Shown here: in pieces, positions 15,983-24,384 of the stretch
Numbering within the stretch: position 1 is the stretch's first letter
Layout of the letters: each line of letters starts with the position of its first letter
Assembly: GCF_002506585.1 (NCBI RefSeq)
Contig: NZ_DAXW01000003.1
Span: 41,160-105,159 of the forward strand
From: Methanoculleus sp. UBA430
Lineage (GTDB): Archaea > Halobacteriota > Methanomicrobia > Methanomicrobiales > Methanoculleaceae
DNA length: 64,000 nt
Direction: 5' to 3'
The notes under the pieces: model-generated
Told to the model about the DNA's origin: nothing
What the model saw: only the letters and a program-made list of their open reading frames with translations
Database searches by the model: none
Program-made: the position numbers and the translations under genes

Positions 15983-17141
15983 CTATTGAGGCAAATCCAC
16001 AGGCTCGACGGCGCGTTTCGCACCTGTTAATACGCCGACAAGGTTCTGCTCTTGTACAGCAAACTTCTTGATATTGATCGCTGCGTTGATATCTCGATCA
16101 TGGACGGTACCACAATCGGAACATATCCATTCGCGATCGGAGAGTTTCAGATCGCGGTTCCGGTACCCGCAGCAGCTACAGATTTTCGATGACGGATCGA
16201 ACCTTCCAATCGTAAGGAGTGTCTTTCCATACTTCCGACACTTGTATTCTAGCATCGTGAAGAACGCACTCCACGATACGTCGTTGATACTCCGGGCTAA
16301 TGTGTGGTTTTTCTGCATACCAGCGACATTCAACGATTCTACTGCGATGGCTTGGTTCTCGCTCACAATTTGATAGGAAAGTTTGTGCAGGAGATCGTTC
16401 CGCTGGTTTGCAACCGTCTCATAACATCGGGCTAATTTTTGAATTGCTTTCTGTCGATTCTTCGATCCTTTCACTTTTCGCGATACACGCCGCTGTAACA
16501 CGTTCAGGCGTTGTAACGAGTTCTTCAAGTACCGGGGATTCGCAACCTTCTCGACCGGTCGAGAAGGTTGCGAAGTCCTTCAGACCAACATCGATCCCGA
16601 TCGTCGTCTCAGATGTGAATGGTACCGGGTTTGGATCGGGTTGTTCATCGTCAACGAGAATACTGATGAACCATTTCCCGGTAGACGTCACCTAAATCGT
16701 CGCGTACTTCACCTTCCCGGTGAATTTTCGGTGCAGGATCGTTTTGACGTCACCGATCTTGGGAAGTTTGACCCGGTTAGACTCGAACTCGACACGGTAA
16801 TGTTGCGGTACCTGAAACGACTGTACCGGATTCTTCTTCGACCTGAACTTCGGAAATCCCTTCTTCTCACGGAAAAACCGGGTGAAGGCGTTGTCAAGGT
16901 TCCGGTTCGCATACTGGAGCGACTGTGAGTTGATGTCGGCTAACCACGGGTGTTCCACTTTCAGCGCAGGGAGCTGGTTATTCAGATCGAAACACGACAA
17001 TCGTTTTCCGTTCTGCTCATATGCCCGGATCTTTTGTTCTAACGAATGGTTGTACACAAACCGACAAGCGTGGATGTGACTCATGAGCAGCGGAATCTGC
17101 GGTTGAGTCGGATACATCCGATACTTGTAGGCTCGAAGCAT
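15983..17141 (-). pseudogene. tnpB: TnpB, broken by an in-frame stop and a frameshift
   Basis: Reading leftward from the ATG at 17141 (MLRAYKYRMYPT), the N-terminal domain is standard (CRFVYNHSLEQK, KFRSKKNP). A TAG near 16690 interrupts the frame after KVKYATI; the same frame continues with TGKWFISILVDDEQ and GIDVGLKDFATFSTG (first RuvC Asp). At about 16555 the frame shifts, then KVANPRYLKNSLQRLNVLQR resumes. The Glu motif (IAVESLNV), zinc ribbon (CSCCGY, CSDCGT) and last Asp (HDRDINAAINI) follow to a stop at 15983. All catalytic residues survive, so loss of function is recent. The frameshift lies inside a 36-bp perfect palindrome. Confidence 0.88.
16539..16574. repeat. 36-bp perfect palindrome at the tnpB frameshift
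   Basis: TTCGCAACCTTCTCGACC is followed immediately by its exact reverse complement with no loop. It contains the point at which the TnpB reading frame shifts by one base. Removing one C from the second arm restores an open TnpB frame. Confidence 0.9.
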
Positions 17142-17207
17142 ACAAATGGGGATCACACTTACAGTAATAAATAGGTTTCTATAATCCTATTGACGAACGG
17201 ACGCCGC

Positions 17208-17290
17208 TTCACGGCAAATTGAAAATTTGCCTGACACGCACAACCTTCTGGGTTGTGCCGTGTCATCCCCGGCCTCAAGGCCGGGGTCTT
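17208..17290. repeat. Three consecutive hairpins beside the tnpB element
   Basis: Within 83 bp lie GGCAAAT-TGAA-A-ATTTGCC, an imperfect GACAC.CACAACC-TTCT-GGGTTGTG..GTGTC, and CCCCGGCC-TCAA-GGCCGGGG. They could be the folded left end of the tnpB element or independent stem-loops. The following CCCGCTCCGGCC also occurs at the breakpoint of the first tnpB near 4206. Confidence 0.6.
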
Positions 17291-17469
17291 CCCGCTCCGG
17301 CCTTCAACCCCGCGAGACAAATTCCAGGCAGGTAGCCCCCCCCATTCCTTCACGATCCCGGATCTCGTCCGGTTTCCCCGAGCAGGAAACCCTTAAGTAT
17401 CCTCGATCCTCTACCCACCCTGCCTTGAAGGGATACCCTTCGCAGGTAAACGAACTGGAGGGAAATACG

Positions 17470-19329
17470 ATGGCTGAACAACAGACAGGGTCGGTGCTGG
17501 AGACCCGGCCGAGACCGGAAGAGACGATAGAACTGATGCGCGCACGCGACATCAGGGATGTGAAAGTACGGAACCCGGAAGGAGAGAACCTTGGCGATAT
17601 CAGCGATATCGCTATTGACCGCGATACAGGCTGTATCGCGTACGCCGTGCTCTCCCACGGCGGGATTCTCGGGTTTGGCGAGAAGCACTTCGCCATCCCC
17701 TGGGAAGCGGTTCGCACCCGCCCGGCGGAGGGAGTCGCAGTCGTGGATGCGGATAAGCGGACACTGGACCGTGAGCCCGGGTTTTCCCGGGGCAGGATGC
17801 CTCACGAGGGGGACTGGAGTCTGATCAGGACGCCTCCCCCGGTGCGTGGGACAATGGAGCCCTCGCCCCCGGTTGCGGAGAGAGGGGTCCCGCCGATGCG
17901 GGAGACGGGCACGATGGGGGCGGCGACAGGAGCAGTGGCAACGGCAGCAGCAAGATCCACGCTCCAAAAGGAGGAGCGGGAGGTCCCGCCGGCCCGGGAG
18001 GCGGGCACGGCAGCAGCGGCGACAGGGGCAACGGCAGCGACACCAGCGAAATCCACGCTCCAGAGAGATGAGAGAGATATCCCGCAGCCGGCTGTCCAGA
18101 CAGTCGCAAAGGGTTGGGGTGGGGAGCAGAGGGCGCATACCCCCGAGGAGAGGGCGACCCCGTTCCCCGCCCGGACCGGTGAGACTGTCGTGGAGGAAGT
18201 CCGGAGGGAGCGCCCGGCAGAGATGGAGACCCGACACCCGGAGACTGTCGTGGAAGAGGTCCACGAGGAGGTGCCGGAGACCCGGAGGAGGGCGCCGTCC
18301 GTTGCACGCCTCTCCGCTGCCGACCTGCAGGTCTATCTCAAGGGCATGGACTACCCGGCGAACAAACAGGACCTGATCGCCCACGCGCGGAAGAACAACG
18401 CCCCGGAGAGCGTGACAACGACGCTTGACGGGTTCAGCGAGCGGACCTATCAGTCCGCCGCCGACGTGAGCGTGGAGTTCGGGAGCGAGACTCGCGGCAG
18501 GCGGCCGGTCGGGATGGAGACCACCTCCGAGGAGATCCGCACGGAACCGGCCAGGGCAGCCCCATTCCATGGGCCTCTCACGGCCGCCAGCCTGCAGACC
18601 TACCTCAGGGGCGTGGACTACCCGGCAAGCAAGCAGGACCTGATCGCCCATGCCCGGAAGAGTGATGCCCCGGAGGACGCAATCACGGTACTCGAGCAGT
18701 ACAGCGAGCAGACCTACCGGTCCGCCGCCGACGTGAGTGCGGAGTTCGGCAGCGAGGTCCGCGGCGGACAACCGGCACGCGCAGAGACCGGCGTCGGAGA
18801 GGTCCCCAAAGAGCCCACCGCTGCCCCGAGAAAGGCTCCATCTCTCGCACGCCTCTCGGCCGCCGACCTGCAGTCTTACCTCAAGGGCATGGACTACCCG
18901 GCGAGCAGACAGGACCTGATTGCCCACGCGCGGGGGCATAACGCTCCGGAGGAGGCCGTCGCAACACTTGAGCAGTTCAGCGACCGGACTTACCGGTCCG
19001 CTGCCGATGTGAGTGTGGAGTTCGGCAGAGAGACCAGAGGGGAGCAGCCGACGGGGATGGAGACACGACGCGGGGAGACCGTCACGGAAGAGATGCACGG
19101 GGAGTCCACCGTCACCCGGAGAGCGGCGCCGTCCGTTGCACGCCTCTCCGCTGCCGACCTGCAGGTCTACCTCAAGGGTATGGATTACCCGGCAGGCAAA
19201 CAGGACCTGATTGCCCACGCGCGGGGGCATAACGCCCCTGAGAACGTGATCACGGCACTCGAACTCTTCAGCGATCGGACCTACCGGTCCGCAACCGATG
19301 TAAGCACGGAGTTCGGCAATATCAAATAA
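17470..19329 (+). CDS. PRC-barrel protein with four DUF2795-type repeats
   Basis: The start at 17470 (MAEQQTGSVLETR) has a GGAGGG site 8 bp upstream. Residues ~20-115 form a PRC-barrel domain (VRNPEGENLGDISDIAIDRD ... HFAIPWEAVRT). A low-complexity Ala/Glu/Pro/Arg linker of about 160 residues follows. Four ~55-residue repeats come next, each with LxAADLQxYLKGMDYPAxKQ, DLIAHAR and RTYxSAADVSxEFG, matching the DUF2795 pattern. No TM segment is present. PRC-barrels often act in RNA or division-related scaffolds; the combined role is unknown. It is followed by a paralogue at 19519 with two repeats, and part of the repeat region is nearly identical between the two genes. Confidence 0.85.
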   Translation: MAEQQTGSVLETRPRPEETIELMRARDIRDVKVRNPEGENLGDISDIAIDRDTGCIAYAVLSHGGILGFGEKHFAIPWEAVRTRPAEGVAVVDADKRTLDREPGFSRGRMPHEGDWSLIRTPPPVRGTMEPSPPVAERGVPPMRETGTMGAATGAVATAAARSTLQKEEREVPPAREAGTAAAATGATAATPAKSTLQRDERDIPQPAVQTVAKGWGGEQRAHTPEERATPFPARTGETVVEEVRRERPAEMETRHPETVVEEVHEEVPETRRRAPSVARLSAADLQVYLKGMDYPANKQDLIAHARKNNAPESVTTTLDGFSERTYQSAADVSVEFGSETRGRRPVGMETTSEEIRTEPARAAPFHGPLTAASLQTYLRGVDYPASKQDLIAHARKSDAPEDAITVLEQYSEQTYRSAADVSAEFGSEVRGGQPARAETGVGEVPKEPTAAPRKAPSLARLSAADLQSYLKGMDYPASRQDLIAHARGHNAPEEAVATLEQFSDRTYRSAADVSVEFGRETRGEQPTGMETRRGETVTEEMHGESTVTRRAAPSVARLSAADLQVYLKGMDYPAGKQDLIAHARGHNAPENVITALELFSDRTYRSATDVSTEFGNIK

Positions 19330-19518
19330 TGAAAGGAACTCCTTATTCCGGGCGGCAGCCGGGGAACACCCGCACCGCCCACCTCCCGGGGCTCGTTTTG
19401 CGGCGGAAAACCCTCCGCAGACGCCCCGGTACCGGGGCCGGGTAGAACTTAAATAGTCGCAGCACGCATCGCCCGCTCTGCGCGAAGGTGAAGATCGCCT
19501 TCGGAGGTATACCGGAGG

Positions 19519-20709
19519 ATGGTGATTGCAATGGCGGAAACGATTCTTGAGCAGCAGATACGGAGGACGGAAGGGCAGGAATTTTTCTCGTCCGAGGATG
19601 TTGTGGGAAAGCGGGTGAAGAACCCGGAGGGCTACGACCTCGGGGAGATCTCGAGCCTGCGGGTCGGTCTCCCCACAGGAAAAGTGACGTACGCGGTGCT
19701 TAGAACCGGGGGCATGTTCGGTCTCGGGGCGAAGCACTTCGCGGTCCCTATTGAGGCCATGGTCTACCGGCCGGGGGACGACGTCTTCGTGGTGAACATC
19801 AGCAAGCATAGGATTGAGAACGAGCCCGGGTTCTCGGAGAGCGAGTGGCCGAAGGAAGCGAACTGGGCCCTGATCGAGTCGAGGCGGCCCATGGGCCCCC
19901 CAAGCCAGGAAGAAGCGCGGGCCGTGACCCGGACGGAGCCCCCTCCCCGCGAGGTCGTCACGACGGAACGGGTAGAGGTCCGGGAGAAGGTCGGCCGCGA
20001 GGGGATGCCGATAACAGCCGATGAGGTGGAGGGGAGGACCGAGGTGACGCGGCCGACGACGGTGGTTCCGGGGAGCGGAACCGTTACGGCGGAACGGACG
20101 GAGATCCGGGAGAAGCCCGCAGTCGTGGAGGAGATGCGGCCGGTGACGGAGGCCCACGCTCCGATGTATGAATCCATCGTGAGGGGCGAGGAAGAGGAAA
20201 CTGCAGCTGAACGGCCTGTTAGGGCCGGTGGGCCGTCCCCCGGACATCTCTCGGCCGCCGGCCTGCAGACTTACCTCAAGGGCATGGACTACCCCGCAGG
20301 CAGACAGGACCTGATCGCCCACGCGCGGGAGCACAACGCCCCGGAGCACGTGATCACAACGCTCACGCGTTTTAGCGACCGGACCTACCGGTCCGCCGCC
20401 GACGTGAGTGCGGAGTTCGGCAGCGAGGTCCGCGGCGGGCAACCGGCACGCGCAGAGACCGGCGTCGGAGGGGTCCGCGAAGAGCCCACCGTTGCCCCGA
20501 GAAGGGCTCCATCTCTCGCGCACCTCTCGGCCGCCGACCTGCAGGTCTACCTCAAGGGTATAGACTACCCGGTAGGCAGACAGGACCTGATCACCCATGC
20601 CCGGAAGAACGGTGCCTCGGAGAGCGTGATAGCGGCGCTCGAACAGTTCAGCGACCGGACCTACCGATCCGCCGCCGATGTGGGCACGGAGTTCGGGAAG
20701 GTCCGGTAA
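19519..20709 (+). CDS. PRC-barrel protein with two DUF2795-type repeats (paralogue)
   Basis: Two starts are possible. The ATG at 19519 has CGGAGGT about 10 bp upstream; the ATG at 19531 (MAETILEQQ) has GGAGG 12 bp upstream and aligns better with the start of the paralogue. The PRC-barrel covers roughly residues 25-120 (VKNPEGYDLGEISSLRV ... KHFAVPIEAMVYR). A charged linker with repeated ERxEVREK/ERTEIREK follows, then two repeats (HLSAAGLQTYLKGMDYPAGR; HLSAADLQVYLKGIDYPVGR). Its 3' end overlaps the convergent radical SAM gene by 49 bp. It and the gene at 17470 probably arose by duplication with repeat gain or loss. Function unknown. Confidence 0.83.
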   Translation: MVIAMAETILEQQIRRTEGQEFFSSEDVVGKRVKNPEGYDLGEISSLRVGLPTGKVTYAVLRTGGMFGLGAKHFAVPIEAMVYRPGDDVFVVNISKHRIENEPGFSESEWPKEANWALIESRRPMGPPSQEEARAVTRTEPPPREVVTTERVEVREKVGREGMPITADEVEGRTEVTRPTTVVPGSGTVTAERTEIREKPAVVEEMRPVTEAHAPMYESIVRGEEEETAAERPVRAGGPSPGHLSAAGLQTYLKGMDYPAGRQDLIAHAREHNAPEHVITTLTRFSDRTYRSAADVSAEFGSEVRGGQPARAETGVGGVREEPTVAPRRAPSLAHLSAADLQVYLKGIDYPVGRQDLITHARKNGASESVIAALEQFSDRTYRSAADVGTEFGKVR

Positions 20710-21821
20710 CCTTCACCACGTCCGGGAGAATCCGCAGACGAGAGAAGAAGCTGTGTCTGCACCGTGCCCCGCTCGCCGAACGTGAGGTGGCGCCCGGCGG
20801 CATGCCCCCGAATACCAGCACGCACAAGGTCGGGCGGGCCGGAGAACGGCCGTTCCTTCCGGCAGGAGAGGATCCTGTCGGCCCCCTTCGGCCCTATCCC
20901 GGGGACCCGGAGGAGGGCCCGGCGTGAGGCGAGGTTGACGTTCACCGGACCCTGGGAGGCTGCAAGGACCTCTTTCGGGTCGCGGTTCGGGAAGAGGCCG
21001 TCTTCGTCGAGGACCACCCGGAGATCGTCGGCCGCAACGCCGTAGTCGCGGAGAAGGTAGTCGGCCTGATACCACCGCCGTGCCCGCCATGCCGGGGTAT
21101 CGGGGTGCGAGGCCAGGGGAGTCCCCTGCATGGCACGGAACGCTGAAAAATAGACCCGGGAGGGCCGGACCCGCCGGTACTGGTCGGCGAGGCAGGCGAG
21201 GACCTCCGCATCGGTCTCGTCCGCCGCCCCGATGACGAGCTGGGTCGTGTGACGGCCGGGCTTCTCCTCCGCCACCCAGGCCTGTCGCTTCAGGATATCC
21301 TGACGGTAGTCCTTCACCCCGGCGATACCCCCGAGGCGGTCGGGGGATGTCGTCTCCAGGTTGATGCTGATCCGGTCCGCCACCCGGGCGGCGTCGTGGA
21401 TATCCGCCCGGGTGGCCCCGGGGAGGACCTTCAGATGGAGGTAGCCGTCGTAGCCCCGTCGCCGCAGGATCTCCCCCGTCTCCACGAGATCGTGCATCAC
21501 GAGATCGACGTCCCGGGGGATGCCGGAGCTTAAAAAAAGCCCTTCGACGAGTCCGTCTCGCCATAGGCGGAGGAAGGTGTCGGCGAACTCTCCCGGGGAG
21601 AAACTCACCTGCTCCCGCTGGAGGCGGACGGGGCAGTAACCGCAGTCGTAGGCGCAGGTGCCGTTGAGAAGCATCTTGAGCATCCGCCCGCACCCGCCCG
21701 CCCGGCGGTTGTAGGTGACATAATGCGCAGCCGAGAGGGGCCGGATGCATTCTCCAGGGCAGCAGAGGTCGAATCTGCCGGCGGCGGTAAGGTAGGTGAG
21801 TTTCTGCTCAGCAACGGACAT
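20661..21821 (-). CDS. Radical SAM protein with helix-hairpin-helix, putative DNA modification/repair
   Basis: The protein is 386 residues. The cluster motif is CAYDCGYCPVRLQ (CxxxCxxC), preceded by CxxxC and C residues (FDLCCPGECIRPL). A TIM-barrel part includes FLSSGIP, HLKVLPGA and ISINLETTSPDRL. Near residues 295-330 a helix-hairpin-helix is visible (VNLASRRALLRVPGIGPKGA), suggesting DNA contact. This matches the family annotated as putative DNA modification/repair radical SAM, usually beside a uracil-DNA-glycosylase-like partner; none is seen here. The C-terminal 17 codons overlap the convergent PRC-barrel gene. Substrate unknown. Confidence 0.82.
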   Translation of the reverse strand: MSVAEQKLTYLTAAGRFDLCCPGECIRPLSAAHYVTYNRRAGGCGRMLKMLLNGTCAYDCGYCPVRLQREQVSFSPGEFADTFLRLWRDGLVEGLFLSSGIPRDVDLVMHDLVETGEILRRRGYDGYLHLKVLPGATRADIHDAARVADRISINLETTSPDRLGGIAGVKDYRQDILKRQAWVAEEKPGRHTTQLVIGAADETDAEVLACLADQYRRVRPSRVYFSAFRAMQGTPLASHPDTPAWRARRWYQADYLLRDYGVAADDLRVVLDEDGLFPNRDPKEVLAASQGPVNVNLASRRALLRVPGIGPKGADRILSCRKERPFSGPPDLVRAGIRGHAAGRHLTFGERGTVQTQLLLSSADSPGRGEGYRTFPNSVPTSAADR

Positions 21822-21919
21822 AACCAGGGTATCGGCTCGCCGAGAAGAAGAACCGATGCCGCGCGCGGGGTGAAAGTGTACGGAGGCACCTATAGTTCAA
21901 GTCGCAACGATAAATAGAG

Positions 21920-21935
21920 AAGCCCATTATATATT
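21920..21935 (+). promoter_or_regulatory. TATA promoter for ablB
   Basis: AGCCCATTATATATTG lies about 35 bp before the ATG at 21964, in AT-rich sequence between two divergent genes. Confidence 0.5.
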
Positions 21936-21963
21936 GTGAAAACTATAGTTACACCCAAGAACA

Positions 21964-23004
21964 ATGTTTGGTTCACTACAAGATCAGAACAACCAGAAGA
22001 ACTATCGATCACGCACCGGCGCCGGGACCGCCTCAACGCGGCATCCGGCAAAGAACGTTCCTCTTCAACGCCAGGGCCGGACTGGATCTCGCCCAGACCG
22101 GGGTGTCTACGCCGACACCATCACGATGCTCGGAGAGAGCCAGGTCCACCACGGCCCGTTCAACGACCGGGCCTACCTCTTCCACCTGGAGCTGGTGGAT
22201 CTTCCCGGGATCACCGGCCGGCTCTTCGCGCTCGCAAGGGGCCGGGGCTACTCGCGGTTATTCGCACGGGTCCCCGCCGCGGCATGCGGCCACTTCGTAT
22301 CGTCCGGCTACCTGCCACGGGCGCGGATTCCCGGGCTCTACCGGGGAGAGGAGGACGGCTACTACATGGCAGCCTACCGCGACCCCCTCCAGAGCGACTG
22401 GTTGGACGGGATCGACGACGTCCTCGGGGTTGCAGAGGAGAAGCGCCGGAAGAATGCCGCGAGCCCGGCACTCGACCCCGGCTTCACCTGCACCCCCGCC
22501 ACGCCGGCGGACGCCCCGGCACTCGCGGCTATCTACCGGAAGGTGTTCCTGACCTATCCGATCCCCGTCCATGACCCGGCCTACCTCATGCGGGAGATGC
22601 AGAAGCACCACAGGTTCTTCTGCATCCGCGACGGCGAAAAGATCGCCGCGATCGCCTCTGCGGCCGCCGATCCGGAGGGGCAATTTGCGGAAATGACCGG
22701 GTTTGCGACGTTACCGGAGTACCGGGGCCATGGATTTTCGGGCCGTCTCCTGCAGCAGATGGAGACGAAGATGCGTTCAATCGGGATTAAGACCGCATTC
22801 GCCATCGTCCGGGCCCGTTCATACCCGGCAAACATCACCTTTGCCCGGGCAGGCTACACCCACGCGGGGACGGTTCCCGGCTGCGTCAACATATGCGGCT
22901 CTCTTGAGGATATGAGCGTCTGGTACAGATTGCTGGACGATAGAATGGCAGCACCCCCACGGGACCGATCCGGTCGAACCGGATCAGCCCGGGGAAAAGA
23001 ATAA
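21964..23004 (+). CDS. ablB: Putative beta-lysine N6-acetyltransferase
   Basis: The GNAT fold is in the C-terminal half (FATLPEYRGHGFSGRLLQQM, the acetyl-CoA loop). It ends in the AblB-specific pattern NITFARAGYTHAGTV, NICGSLEDMSVWYRLL. The N-terminal half (HGPFNDRAYLFHLELVDLPG, GYSRLFARVP) also matches AblB. The enzyme makes N-epsilon-acetyl-beta-lysine, a methanogen osmolyte, from beta-lysine. Normally it is co-encoded with lysine 2,3-aminomutase AblA, which is absent here. The first ~45 residues (Arg/Gln/Thr-rich) are unlike the family start, so translation may begin further in; the ATG at 22126 (MLGESQVHHG) is a candidate. Confidence 0.82.
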   Translation: MFGSLQDQNNQKNYRSRTGAGTASTRHPAKNVPLQRQGRTGSRPDRGVYADTITMLGESQVHHGPFNDRAYLFHLELVDLPGITGRLFALARGRGYSRLFARVPAAACGHFVSSGYLPRARIPGLYRGEEDGYYMAAYRDPLQSDWLDGIDDVLGVAEEKRRKNAASPALDPGFTCTPATPADAPALAAIYRKVFLTYPIPVHDPAYLMREMQKHHRFFCIRDGEKIAAIASAAADPEGQFAEMTGFATLPEYRGHGFSGRLLQQMETKMRSIGIKTAFAIVRARSYPANITFARAGYTHAGTVPGCVNICGSLEDMSVWYRLLDDRMAAPPRDRSGRTGSARGKE

Positions 23005-23036
23005 GGGAAATCCCGGATTCATATCATCATCCTGAT

Positions 23037-24254
23037 ATGAACACGGATGATTCACCGGCTTATGACGCCGTCGTTGTCGGTGGGGGGCCCGCCGGGAGCA
23101 CCGCCGCCTGCCTGCTCGCGGGATTCGGATACCGGGTGGCACTCATCGAGAAGGAGACTTACCCCCGGGGTAAAGTCTGCGGGGGCTGTCTCAGCCAGAA
23201 GTCCATCCGGTTTCTCGACCGCGTCTTTGACCTGCCCATCCCCGCCCTCAGGGAGGAGGGGCTGCTCGACTCTGCCGGTACCGACTATGCACTTTATATC
23301 GGAAGCAGTCGCGTCCTCGCCAGGGACCTTGCGGAGCCGTTCTATTTCACCCACCGAAAGCGTTACGATGCCTGCCTTGCCCGGAAGGCAGCTGAGGCCG
23401 GGGCAGAGATCCACGAGGGCGTGGAGGTGACCGCAATCGACCACGCCCGCCGCACCGTCACGACATCGGACGGGGACCGGTATGCCGCCCGGGTCCTCGT
23501 CGGGGCTGACGGGATTCACAGCGGAGTCCGCCGTTCCCTCCCGGAGAGCGTCGTCGAGCATGACCGGTGGCGCGAGAACCTCGGATGGGCCATGGAACTT
23601 GCAATCCCTCGCAAGGAGGCGCAGGCACTCATGAGCGGTGACGGCGCGATCCGACTGGAAGCCGAACTCGCGACACCACTCCTTGTCCTTGACGCCTGCC
23701 GGTGGGGCTATGGGTGGGTCTTCCCGAACAGGGAGGCGATCATCGTCGGGCTTGGGGGGCTGCTGCAGAAGAACCGGAAAGACCTCCCCGAGCGCTTCAG
23801 GGAGTTCCTGAATACCATCGGCCTTGCGGCGTTCGTCGACAGGAAACCAGCGGCATACCCGCTGCCGTTCGGCAATTACATCCCCTCCCCGGTTCACGAG
23901 AGGACGGTTCTCGTCGGCGATGCAGGCGGGTTTGCAAGCCCCATCCTCGGCGAAGGGATCTTTTACGCCCACCGGACCGCAGAACTCGCTGCTCACGCCG
24001 TCGATCGCCACCTCACCACCGGCGCGCCGCTCGGTGAGACCTATACCGGCCTCCTCAACCGCCGCCTCATCCCCGAACTGCAGGCGGAGAAAGTGTTGCG
24101 GGACTTTCTCTACAACTGCCTGGATGCCCGGATACATCTGCCTCTCGAAGCCATGATGCGGGCGACGAACGGCCGGGTCATCGATGCAGTTCAGGGGCAC
24201 CGGTCATTCCGTGGGCTCCAGCGGGACGACGACCTTCATTCTCCCATCTGGTGA
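23037..24254 (+). CDS. Geranylgeranyl reductase family FAD-dependent oxidoreductase
   Basis: The protein is 405 residues. It has an N-terminal FAD-binding GGGPAGSTAACLLAGFGY with the acidic strand end IEKE, the PRGKVCGG motif usual in this family, VLVGADGIHSGVR, and the second FAD motif TVLVGDAGGFASPILGEGI. These are hallmarks of geranylgeranyl reductase/digeranylgeranylglycerophospholipid reductase relatives, which saturate isoprenoid chains of archaeal lipids or quinone-like carriers. Archaeal genomes hold several paralogues, so the exact substrate is uncertain. It starts 32 bp after ablB and may be co-transcribed with it. Confidence 0.85.
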   Translation: MNTDDSPAYDAVVVGGGPAGSTAACLLAGFGYRVALIEKETYPRGKVCGGCLSQKSIRFLDRVFDLPIPALREEGLLDSAGTDYALYIGSSRVLARDLAEPFYFTHRKRYDACLARKAAEAGAEIHEGVEVTAIDHARRTVTTSDGDRYAARVLVGADGIHSGVRRSLPESVVEHDRWRENLGWAMELAIPRKEAQALMSGDGAIRLEAELATPLLVLDACRWGYGWVFPNREAIIVGLGGLLQKNRKDLPERFREFLNTIGLAAFVDRKPAAYPLPFGNYIPSPVHERTVLVGDAGGFASPILGEGIFYAHRTAELAAHAVDRHLTTGAPLGETYTGLLNRRLIPELQAEKVLRDFLYNCLDARIHLPLEAMMRATNGRVIDAVQGHRSFRGLQRDDDLHSPIW

Positions 24255-24311
24255 GGGGAACGACTTCCCCGAAGGGGAAGGAGTTCGAGAAAACGCGAAG
24301 CGTTTTCGAGT
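24255..24311 (+). repeat. Interspersed hairpin repeat, short copy
   Basis: GGGGAACGACT, then TCCCC-GAA-GGGGA, then AGGAGTTCGAGAA, then AACGC-GAA-GCGTT, then TTCGAGT. The constant blocks match those at 50742-50797 and, inverted, 30631-30685. The two stems have different sequences but stay complementary. It lies directly after the stop of the flavoprotein gene. Confidence 0.7.
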
Positions 24312-24384
24312 AACGACTCGCCTGGAGAAATAGAGTTCGAGTCCAGGGATACCTCTATCATCCCGGGAATCCAGGGGAACCACG

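Larger units (their letters stand above)
15936..17306 (-). mobile_element. IS200/IS605-type tnpB-only element (second copy), approximate ends
   Basis: On the minus strand the 3' end reads GAAGCAGGAAGCC...CTTTAGGGCGGGG...TTCA. It matches in pattern the end of the element at 3843 (GAAGCAAGAATCTCC...GGGGAGAG..TCA), as expected for the right end/guide-RNA region downstream of tnpB. The 5' side, past the tnpB start, has hairpins at 17211-17290. No tnpA is present. The right-hand limit is uncertain; the stretch 17157-17306 holds no gene. Confidence 0.65.

Noticed and set aside
17208..17290. CRISPR-like repeats
   Set aside because: The three hairpins differ in sequence and there are no regular spacers; no cas gene is in the window.
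17350..20598. 1082-codon open frame on the minus strand
   Set aside because: It is antisense to the two PRC-barrel genes, which have ribosome sites, known domains and repeats; high GC keeps the opposite frame open.
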